Positions 1-7,006 of a stretch of DNA of 33,908 bases are shown piece after piece (the stretch's first letter is position 1; each line of letters begins with the position of its first letter). Location: positions 1 through 33,908 of the IMG/VR virus record IMGVR_UViG_3300047312_000118. The stretch is one strand, 5' to 3'. The notes under the pieces were generated by a model. It had not been told where the DNA came from, did not search any database, and saw only the letters and a program-made list of their open reading frames with translations. Both the position numbers and the translations under genes were made by a program. This DNA is from a virus.

Positions 1-466
1 TATCTTAAATGTCCCAAGAACTCTTGTCTAACTTATTATGCTGGAACGAATACCCTCCGAATGGCGATTCTCTGGCGCGCGCGCGTAGCCAGAAACGTGC
101 CAGCCGGCGGAGAGCCCCATGGTTCACCGTGTTCTGGCAGGTTGGCCAGTGGCTTAGCTGATAGACGAGCGATCTGGTAGGCATTGAGCGTTAAGGAAGT
201 TCCAGCGAGCTTAGTTGGATATGATGCGTTATGTGCACTGTCGTGAGCGCCATAACTCTCGACAGACTTTTGCCATTAAAACTCCACTAAGCGGTGCGGA
301 ATGAGCGAGCTGGAGCTTGATCGCATGCCGCTTCCGGAGGAGCTGAAACTGACGCGGAGCTGCCCCCTGCTTTACGCCGTTCGGGATTGGTGATAGGGGC
401 GCTCGGCAACTGGGCATAGCTGGAGCGCGCCGCGTTGACGGCGTCGAGGTCGAGGGGTTCCGGCGG
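1..466. other. Gene-poor leader upstream of terminase
   Basis: No convincing gene is seen on either strand. The first 60 bases and about 180-300 are clearly AT-richer than the rest of the window. Short perfect inverted repeats occur: TCTGGC at 71-76 with GCCAGA at 88-93, CTGGC at 134-138 with GCCAG at 145-149, and CTGTCG at 238-243 with CGACAG at 260-265. A stretch of alternating G and C lies at about 75-85. Packaging sites (cos or pac) often lie beside the small terminase gene, so this is a reasonable place to look for one. The sequence alone does not show a cos site, and no good sigma70 promoter could be assigned. Confidence 0.6.
238..272 (+). terminator. Terminator-like hairpin in the leader
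   Basis: CTGTCGTGAG (238-247) pairs with CTCTCGACAG (256-265) over ten positions with one T-T mismatch, leaving an eight-base loop. A short T-run (CTTTT, 267-271) follows on the + strand. This resembles a weak intrinsic terminator that would stop transcription arriving from the left before the terminase operon. A competing pairing, GTTATG (228-233) with CATAAC (251-256), interlocks with it, so other folds are possible. Confidence 0.4.
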
Positions 467-1096
467 TTGCCTATCCTCAACAATCCGCGTCACGAGCGCC
501 TGGCTCAGGAGCTGGCCAAGGGCGTGCCGGCCGTTCATGCCTACGTGACTGCAGGCTTCAAGCCCAACGGGAAGGACCGGCATCGCCATCGGGCGGCTGA
601 ACTCGCCCGCTCCGCCCCCATAAAGTCACGAGTCCATGAAATACTCGGCCGGCACATCGAGTCCGACGACCTGGCAGTTGAGCGGGCTCTCCGCGCCGGC
701 GCCATGAACCGGGCCGAGGTCCTGCTGGAGCTGAGCGCTATCGGTCGCAGCAACCTCTACGACCTCCTGGTGGAGGACGCGTTTGGCCAGATGCGGCTGG
801 ACCTTACCCGTCTTACCCGGCTGCAGGCTTCCGCGATAGAGTCCGTGGAGATTATTGAGGGCGTGGACCCGCTGGACGATCAGGCGACGGTCCGCCGCAC
901 CAGGGTCAAGTTTCATTCCAAGCTGGACGCGCTGGACAAGCTCCTCCGCGTCATGGGCGCTTACCAGGACAAGCTCAAGGTCACCTTTGGGCTGGACGAG
1001 ATTGACGAGGCGATCGCCCGCATGGAGGAGCGTCTGGCTGGACGCCCTCCGCAGATTGAGCATCGGCCGGAGCAGCTTGCCGAGGTGGAGAGCTGA
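467..1096 (+). CDS. terS: Terminase small subunit
   Basis: This 209-residue protein is called a small terminase, the DNA-recognition part of the packaging motor. Residues about 7-62 read like the helical N-terminal domain of this family (an 'LAQELAKG...AYVTAGF' pattern followed by 'AAELAR...IKSRVHEI'). The charged C-terminus would contact the large subunit or portal. The start is TTG at 467, preceded by a GAGGGG sequence about 9 nt upstream. The frame is open back to 353 but contains no ATG or GTG there. It lies two genes before the large terminase, the usual order, and its stop directly abuts the next ATG. The family is inferred from pattern and position, so moderate certainty. Confidence 0.75.
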   Translation: MPILNNPRHERLAQELAKGVPAVHAYVTAGFKPNGKDRHRHRAAELARSAPIKSRVHEILGRHIESDDLAVERALRAGAMNRAEVLLELSAIGRSNLYDLLVEDAFGQMRLDLTRLTRLQASAIESVEIIEGVDPLDDQATVRRTRVKFHSKLDALDKLLRVMGAYQDKLKVTFGLDEIDEAIARMEERLAGRPPQIEHRPEQLAEVES

Positions 1097-1327
1097 ATGG
1101 CTCACCTCAACCCCACGGTCCGCGATCACGGCATGATGATCCTGGGAGACGTTCTCCCGCGGCTAGACGATCAGCAGGTGCAGGCGCTGGTCATGATCGC
1201 TGTGGCCTTCGAGGATGGTGATCACTTCAGCTTCGTGAACTACAGCGAGCGGGCCAGGAACCGGGCCGAGCAAATCGCCATGCGCTCGCTCGTTCGCGCG
1301 CTGGAACCCGTGCGAGGGCTTGGCTGA
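1097..1327 (+). CDS. Unknown small protein between terminase subunits
   Basis: A 76-residue protein of unknown function. Its ATG directly follows the small terminase stop, and its TGA shares one base with the ATG of the large terminase (TGATG). The three genes are therefore translationally coupled and probably expressed at similar levels. It is predicted mainly helical and contains no cysteine or membrane segment. The position suggests a packaging accessory, but no motif supports that. Confidence 0.7.
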   Translation: MAHLNPTVRDHGMMILGDVLPRLDDQQVQALVMIAVAFEDGDHFSFVNYSERARNRAEQIAMRSLVRALEPVRGLG

Positions 1328-2838
1328 TGCTGGCCTTTGACCTGGAGCCTACGCCGGAGAACCTCGCTAAGCTGAAGAAGCTGCGCGAGCTTCGGCAGGC
1401 CGAGATGGCCGGCGCGAGCCTGGACGCCGTGTCGCGATACCTCAAGTACAGCGCGGACCCGTGCGGCTTCGTTCAGGCCATTGGCGGCTTCGTCTGGTCG
1501 CGTCAGCGGGAGATTGCGGAGAGCGTGCGCGACAACCGGCGCACCGCGGTCCCGAGCTGCCATGACGTTGGCAAGAGCGCGATCGCCGGCCGCATCGCGG
1601 CGTGGTGGCTCTCCTCACACCTGCCGGGTGAGGCATTTGTAGTTACGACGGCGCCCACGTGGCGGCAGGTTCGCAACATTCTCTGGCGTGAGATTGGCCG
1701 CGTTCATCGCAAGTCTCAGCTGCCTGGCCGCGTGAACCAGACCGAGTGGTACATCGAGGAGGAGATTGTCGCGTTCGGCGTCTCGCCGGCTGACGCCGAT
1801 CCCGCGGCCATGCAGGGCATTCATGCGCGCTACGTTCTGGTGATCCTGGATGAGGCCTGCGGCGTGGCGAAGGCGCTCTGGGCAGCCGCTGACTCCCTGG
1901 TGGCCAACGACGACTCGCGGATGCTGGCGATCGGCAACCCCGACGATCCCACGGCGGAGTTCGCCGAGGTGTGCAAGCCGGGATCGGGCTGGAACGTCAT
2001 TCACATCTCCGCCTTCATGTCACCGAACTTTACCGGCGAGGTCATTCCGGACTGGCTCAAGCCGCTTTTGGTCGGCAAGACCTGGGTGGAGGAGAAGCGC
2101 CGCTCGTGGGGCGAGGAGTCGCCGCTCTACAAGACCAAGGTTCTTGGCGAGTTCCCTGATCAGGCGCTGGATGGCGTGATCATCTACTCTACGCTCCGCG
2201 CCGCCGTGCTGCGCTCTCTTGAGCCGCTTGGCGTCAGTGAGCTTGGTGTGGACGTGGCGCGCTTCGGCACCGACAACTCCGTCTGCTATCATCGGGCTGG
2301 CCCCGTGGCGCGCCGGAAGTGGAAGGTCAACGGGAACGACACGACCTGGGTGGCGGAGCGGACGATCAAGACCCAGCAGGAGACCAATGCCTCCGCGATC
2401 AAGGTGGATGACAACGGCGTGGGTGGCGGCGTTACCGATCAGCTCCGCAAGGCGCAGCGCGACGGCATTGTGATCGCTGGCCAGATCATGAAGCTGTCGC
2501 CGACTGTGAAGATCGTTCCCATCAACTTCGGCGAGGGCTGCGAGCAGCCGAACGACATTGAGCAGTTTGCCAACGTGAAGGCCAAGTATTACTGGGGCAT
2601 TCGCACGCAGCTCCAGGACGGCGACATGGACATTGAGGAGGACGACGACCTGCTCGCGCAGGCTTCGTGCGTGCGCTACTCGCTGAACAGCCGCGGACAG
2701 ATCGCCATTGAAACCAAGGAGGAGATACGGAAGCGTGGGCTCCCATCTCCCGATGACTTCGAGGCGCTGCTGCTGGCCTTCGTCAAGCCGAACGTAAAGA
2801 GCAGCGGCTGGCGCGATTTGATCCGCTCTGAAACCTGA
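1327..2838 (+). CDS. terL: Terminase large subunit (ATPase-nuclease)
   Basis: This 503-residue motor protein pumps DNA into the prohead and cuts the concatemer. The N-terminal ATPase has a Walker A-like loop SCHDVGKS at residues 77-84, in which a conventional P-loop glycine is replaced. Walker B is YVLVILDEA at 169-177, with D175/E176. A coupling motif AIGNPD lies at 201-206. The C-terminal RNase H-like nuclease shows GVDVARFGTD (D309), the acidic pair D361/D362 in KVDDNGVGGG, and D476/D477 in SPDDFEALLLAF, the three expected acidic clusters. Length is normal for the family. The start ATG at 1327 overlaps the preceding stop by one base. Confidence 0.95.
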   Translation: MLAFDLEPTPENLAKLKKLRELRQAEMAGASLDAVSRYLKYSADPCGFVQAIGGFVWSRQREIAESVRDNRRTAVPSCHDVGKSAIAGRIAAWWLSSHLPGEAFVVTTAPTWRQVRNILWREIGRVHRKSQLPGRVNQTEWYIEEEIVAFGVSPADADPAAMQGIHARYVLVILDEACGVAKALWAAADSLVANDDSRMLAIGNPDDPTAEFAEVCKPGSGWNVIHISAFMSPNFTGEVIPDWLKPLLVGKTWVEEKRRSWGEESPLYKTKVLGEFPDQALDGVIIYSTLRAAVLRSLEPLGVSELGVDVARFGTDNSVCYHRAGPVARRKWKVNGNDTTWVAERTIKTQQETNASAIKVDDNGVGGGVTDQLRKAQRDGIVIAGQIMKLSPTVKIVPINFGEGCEQPNDIEQFANVKAKYYWGIRTQLQDGDMDIEEDDDLLAQASCVRYSLNSRGQIAIETKEEIRKRGLPSPDDFEALLLAFVKPNVKSSGWRDLIRSET

Positions 2839-2853
2839 AGGAGACGTTACGCC

Positions 2854-3564
2854 ATGAACATGCGATCACCAAACCCGTATCAGAGCTTCGAGGCGCTGAG
2901 CGGCAACACCTACCAGTCCAACCAGTACGGCATCATCAGCAATGTGGCCTCCGGCGACGTGGTCAGCCTCCTGAACATGGGCTGTACGCCCTCCACGCTG
3001 AAGACGCGGCTGCTCGCCGCCGGCGCAGTCCTGACGGCCTCGCTGACGGGGATCATCTCCAACGTCGCGCTGACCAACCTCACGCTGACGATCGCGGCAC
3101 AGCCGGACGTTCCGCGTCAGCTCGTTCTTACCATGGCTCCTGGCGCGGCGGCGGTTACCGCTGGCCAGGCTCTCATCACCTACGTCGCCGCCGATGGCTC
3201 GGTGCAGGTGGAGACCGCCTCCCTGATCACGGGCTCGGGCGTCACGGTGACCTACAAGACGGTCAAGGCCGTGGCAGAGCTGACCTCGGTGGTGACCTCC
3301 GGCGTCGTCGGCGGCAGCTCGCCGACCATCGAGATGGGAACCAACGGCGTTATCGGCCTGCCGGCCGAGCAGGGCGCCATCGGCTTCTCCGTCTTCAAGG
3401 AGACGTACACGACCGTCTCCGCCAACATCACCACGGGCGTCATCACGCCGGTCATCACGGATCAGGGGACGCTCGGCGCGGTGGACGCGATCAACGGCCT
3501 CTACACGCCGACGACGGCGCCGAACACCGCCAAGCAGATCAACGTCTGGTTCAACTATAACTGA
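2854..3564 (+). CDS. Unknown beta-rich head-module protein
   Basis: A 236-residue protein of unknown function with a good ribosome site (AAGGAG, about 10 nt before the ATG). It is rich in Thr, Val, Ala and Gly with alternating hydrophobic residues, as in beta-structured phage coat or decoration proteins. No signal peptide, cysteine pairs or catalytic motif are visible. It sits between the large terminase and the portal, so a virion or head-assembly role is likely. It could be a decoration protein, but no family was recognised. Confidence 0.7.
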   Translation: MNMRSPNPYQSFEALSGNTYQSNQYGIISNVASGDVVSLLNMGCTPSTLKTRLLAAGAVLTASLTGIISNVALTNLTLTIAAQPDVPRQLVLTMAPGAAAVTAGQALITYVAADGSVQVETASLITGSGVTVTYKTVKAVAELTSVVTSGVVGGSSPTIEMGTNGVIGLPAEQGAIGFSVFKETYTTVSANITTGVITPVITDQGTLGAVDAINGLYTPTTAPNTAKQINVWFNYN

Positions 3565-3575
3565 GCATAGCGGAG

Positions 3576-6077
3576 ATGGGCGCAGCCAAGCCGTTGCCGA
3601 ACGATCCTGATACCTCAATGTACATGAGCAATCAGGAGCTGGCGCAGTTCAGCGCAGGACGGAGTACGCCCATCGCTCCGTCCTTCTTCTCGCGCCTCGG
3701 CCAGGCGGCGCGCTACGTCATCACCGGCGCGACCGAGGCGTGGTTCGGTCCGCTTCAGCCGCTGGCCCCGATCCCGCCGCAGATAGAGAGCGCTCAGGTC
3801 AAGGGGCGCCGGCGCGACTACCAGGCCGGCGAGAACCTCAATCAGCGGCCGCGCGGCTACGAGCCGGTTACCTTCGACGACCTTCGCGGCCTCAGCCGCA
3901 CCTGCGACGTGATGCGGCTCGTGATCCAGACCCGTCTGGATCAGATGAGCGCGCTGGACTGGCAGATACGGGTCAGGCGCGATCCGGAGGACGCCAACAA
4001 GAAGTCCACCATGAGCCAGGACCAGCGAAACCGGGTCAAGGCAATCACCGAGTTCATGCAGCAGCCGGACCAGGAGCACGACTATCGTCAGTGGACGCGG
4101 ATGTTCCTGGAGGATCACTTCGTCATTGACGCGGTCGCCGTCTACAAGCGCCCGACGCGCGCCGGGAAGCTCTACTCGCTGGACCTCATCGACGGTGGCT
4201 CCATCACGCCGAAGCTGGATGGCTACGGCCGGCGCCCGTTCCCGCCCGACGTGGCCTATCAGCAAATCCTCAAGGGCGTTCCCGCGGTTGACTACACCAG
4301 CGATGAGCTGTACTACGTCGTGGAGAACCCGACGACCAACCACCTCTACGGCTACTCGCGGGTGGAGCAGGTTCTGCTGACGGCCAACATCGCCGTGCGG
4401 CGCGCGCTCTTTCAGCTGGAGTATTACACCAAGGGCTCTCAGCCAGACGCCTTCCTGGCGCTTCCCGAGACCTGGGACGTGGACACGATCAAGGACTTTC
4501 AGACGTGGCTGGACTCCCTCAAGCAGCAGCGCCGCGCGCTGCGCGTCATTCCTGGAGCCGGCGCGGGCCAGCGCTACATCCCGACGAAGGAGCCGGTGCT
4601 CAAGGACGAGTACGACGACTACCTGAACCGGCTGATCTGCTTCGCCTTCTCCGTTGCGCCCACCGCGCTCGTGAAGATGATGAACCGAGCGCAGAGCGAG
4701 ACGCAGCACGATCAGGCGCTGGAGGAGGGCCTTGGCCCCACCATGCGCTTCTACACCGGCTTCTGGAACCGGGTCATCCGCACCGAGTTCAACTCTCCGG
4801 ACCTGGAGTACGCCTACGTTGAGGAGACGGCCGTGGACCCGCAGGTTCAGGCCACCATTGACGCAGCGCTGGCCGGCGCCGGCATCTACACGATTGATGA
4901 AATCAGGTCGCGGCGCGGCGATGATGCGTTCGGTGGCGCGGCCGCGCTCCCGATGGTCAAGACCGCGACCGGCTACGTCACGGTGGGCGCGAACGTGCCC
5001 GAGGAGGATGGCGGCGACCTGGAGGAACCTGACCCCGCCACGCAGGCGCCGATGCTGGACGCCAGCGGCAAGCCGGTTCCGCACGACTCCACCGGCAAGC
5101 CGCTCAGTCCGCCGGCCAAGCCGAACGACAAGAACCCGCAGGCCAATCAGCAGGGCAAGAACCCCGAGGGCCCGGGCAAGCCGGCGAAGACGCAGAACGG
5201 GCCAGGCGCTGCGGAGCAGGTCAAGAAGCTCGCCAAGCGCGACAAGTTCAAGGGCCGGAAGGTTCTGGCCGTGCGTGGAGCGCCGGCGCGCGTCCGCCGC
5301 GCAGCGGTAGCCAAGCTGACCAGGAAGATCGCGCCACTGCTCAAGGAGCTGGGCAAGCACGTCGCCCACCAGGCGAGTGTCAAGCTGTTCAAGGGAGAGC
5401 TGACGCGCAAGCTGCGGAAGTCGGAGGAGGACTATCGCGACTTCATTGACGGGCTGGACCTCAGCTCGCTGGCGATCGTCGCCGCGACCACCAGCCCCGA
5501 GGTTCAGGAGATTGCGCAGGCCGCTGGAATGTCGGCGCTGGCCGTGCTCGGGGTGGACGACAACTCCGAACTCGTGGGTCAGGTCAGTCAGGATGCCGTG
5601 GACTACGCCAAGCAACGCGCGGCATATCTCGTGGGCAAGCGCATTCTGGATGACGGCTCAATCGTTGACAACCCGAACGCCGAGTACCAGATCGACGACA
5701 CCACGCGGGACATGCTGCGCAGCCTGATAACCGACAGCCTCGGCAGCTCGGACACGGCGCAAGCGCTCATCGACAAGATAGAGGAGGGCTTCCCCTTCAG
5801 CGATGATCGCGCGCGCATGATAGCGTACACGGAGATTGGCAACGCCAACGCGACCGGCACGCTCAATGGCTTCATGGCCGCGCGCGATGCCGGCGTGGAG
5901 AACGAGAAGGCGTGGATGACCTCGGGTGGCGACGGCTGCTGTGACGACTGCACTGCGAACGAGGATCAGGGCCCGATCCCGCTCGATGAGGACTTTCAAT
6001 CCGGCGATGATGCCCCCCTGGCTCACCCGAACTGCCAGTGCGTGCTCGTTTCCGTGGTTGCCGGTGAGGAGGACTGA
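3576..6077 (+). CDS. Portal protein fused to MuF-type head morphogenesis domain
   Basis: An 833-residue fusion. The N-terminal half (about 40-450) looks like a portal: 'MSALDWQIRV' near residue 120 and an 'IPGAGAG' loop. A Pro/Lys/Gln-rich linker covers about 514-560. The C-terminal part is a Mu gpF/SPP1 gp7-like domain: 'ARMIAYTEIGNANATG' near 745, then a paired-cysteine 'GCCDDC' near 787 and the closing 'HPNCQC' near 818, the family's signature Cys/His pattern. Portals form the DNA entry ring; MuF proteins are minor head proteins. The ATG at 3576 has CGGAG directly against it, which is poor spacing, so ATG at 3618 or 3624 remains possible. Confidence 0.88.
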   Translation: MGAAKPLPNDPDTSMYMSNQELAQFSAGRSTPIAPSFFSRLGQAARYVITGATEAWFGPLQPLAPIPPQIESAQVKGRRRDYQAGENLNQRPRGYEPVTFDDLRGLSRTCDVMRLVIQTRLDQMSALDWQIRVRRDPEDANKKSTMSQDQRNRVKAITEFMQQPDQEHDYRQWTRMFLEDHFVIDAVAVYKRPTRAGKLYSLDLIDGGSITPKLDGYGRRPFPPDVAYQQILKGVPAVDYTSDELYYVVENPTTNHLYGYSRVEQVLLTANIAVRRALFQLEYYTKGSQPDAFLALPETWDVDTIKDFQTWLDSLKQQRRALRVIPGAGAGQRYIPTKEPVLKDEYDDYLNRLICFAFSVAPTALVKMMNRAQSETQHDQALEEGLGPTMRFYTGFWNRVIRTEFNSPDLEYAYVEETAVDPQVQATIDAALAGAGIYTIDEIRSRRGDDAFGGAAALPMVKTATGYVTVGANVPEEDGGDLEEPDPATQAPMLDASGKPVPHDSTGKPLSPPAKPNDKNPQANQQGKNPEGPGKPAKTQNGPGAAEQVKKLAKRDKFKGRKVLAVRGAPARVRRAAVAKLTRKIAPLLKELGKHVAHQASVKLFKGELTRKLRKSEEDYRDFIDGLDLSSLAIVAATTSPEVQEIAQAAGMSALAVLGVDDNSELVGQVSQDAVDYAKQRAAYLVGKRILDDGSIVDNPNAEYQIDDTTRDMLRSLITDSLGSSDTAQALIDKIEEGFPFSDDRARMIAYTEIGNANATGTLNGFMAARDAGVENEKAWMTSGGDGCCDDCTANEDQGPIPLDEDFQSGDDAPLAHPNCQCVLVSVVAGEED

Positions 6078-6623
6078 ATGATCATCTACATGCTCGCGCC
6101 CGGACCCAACATGGTCTTCACGTCCACGCCCTCGGGCTCGGTCTACACGGCCGACGGCAACGGGCTCATCACCATTCTCTCGGGAAGCGTGGCGGATCAG
6201 GCCGCGCTCCAGCTGGCCGGCTGCTACACGCTGAATGCGGTTCCGAACGTGCGCTTTCTCGGCAAGCTGATTGGTGCCAACTTCAACGTCACCACCGACC
6301 AGCAGATATTGATTACCGCGTCGGGCTCCTGGCGCTTCCGGATCAAGGCCATCACGGCGGAGAATACCAGCGTTCCTGGAATGAGCACGGCCGCGGGCGG
6401 CATCTATCCTGCGGCGGGCAAGAGCGGTACGGCGATCGTCGCCGCGGGTCAGGTCTATACGGGCATGACCAATGCGGACACGGCGCTGGACCTGACGCTG
6501 GCCGTGCCGAACCAGATATACGAGCCGGCGGTGGCCAACACCGTCTTCTTCAGCCTTACCACGCCGCAGGGTGCGGCCGCGACGGCTGACCTCTACGCGT
6601 GGGGAGACGTGTACACATCATGA
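6078..6623 (+). CDS. Unknown beta-rich structural protein
   Basis: A 181-residue protein of unknown function whose ATG directly follows the portal fusion's stop. It is rich in Thr, Ala, Gly and Val with short hydrophobic strands, and the last third ('ALDLTLAVPNQIYEP', 'TVFFSLTTP') reads like a beta-sandwich. There is no catalytic motif or membrane helix. The context between portal and prohead protease suggests a minor virion or decoration protein; that is inference only. Confidence 0.7.
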   Translation: MIIYMLAPGPNMVFTSTPSGSVYTADGNGLITILSGSVADQAALQLAGCYTLNAVPNVRFLGKLIGANFNVTTDQQILITASGSWRFRIKAITAENTSVPGMSTAAGGIYPAAGKSGTAIVAAGQVYTGMTNADTALDLTLAVPNQIYEPAVANTVFFSLTTPQGAAATADLYAWGDVYTS

Positions 6624-7006
6624 GCGAGCAGAGCATCTGGCCAGGGGACCTCGTGCGCGAGAATCGCGCCGGATCGCCGCGTCACCGCGTCTCTAAGGTG
6701 GAGGGCGGCATCATCTTCTCCGACGGCGGCGCGCGGCTGACGCTGGCGAAGGTTGTCGTGGTGGAGCGCGGCCCGGTGAGCGTTGCGCTCCGCAAGGCGC
6801 GTGAGCAGGATGGCAGCTATACCGGCAGGAAGTTTAAGCCAGGGGACAAGGTCAAGGTGACGGGCCAGGTTCCGACGAAGGGCAAGAAGGGCACCGTCGC
6901 CATGATCAACGGCCAGCATCACGTGGTGACCCACGCGGATGGTAGTCACGGAGACTATGAGGAGAAGCACCTCAGCCACGACACGGAAAGGGAAACCAAG
7001 TCATGA
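6620..7006 (+). CDS. Small KOW/SH3-like domain protein
   Basis: A 128-residue protein. The start is ATG 6620, which overlaps the previous stop (ATGA); a TTG-type start further upstream would overlap the preceding gene more. Residues about 73-105 carry a KOW-like pattern, 'FKPGDKVKVTGQ...KGKKGTVAMINGQHHVV', which folds as a small SH3-like barrel and in ribosomal and NusG proteins binds RNA or protein. The N-terminus has a similar 'WPGDLVRENR' segment, so there may be two barrels. It overlaps the protease gene by 4 nt. Its role in a head module is unclear. Confidence 0.75.
   Translation: MSEQSIWPGDLVRENRAGSPRHRVSKVEGGIIFSDGGARLTLAKVVVVERGPVSVALRKAREQDGSYTGRKFKPGDKVKVTGQVPTKGKKGTVAMINGQHHVVTHADGSHGDYEEKHLSHDTERETKS

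Noticed and set aside
120-230. Possible tRNA in the leader
   Set aside because: A 'GGTTC'-like string is present, but no acceptor stem or anticodon arm can be built around it.
301-393. A 30-residue ATG frame in the leader
   Set aside because: It has no ribosome site and no recognised pattern. It could be a leader peptide, but nothing supports it.
3615-5615. A 666-codon open frame antisense to the portal fusion
   Set aside because: High-GC coding DNA often leaves the opposite strand open. The product is Arg/Leu/Val-rich and has no recognisable motif, while the + strand encodes a clear portal and MuF protein.
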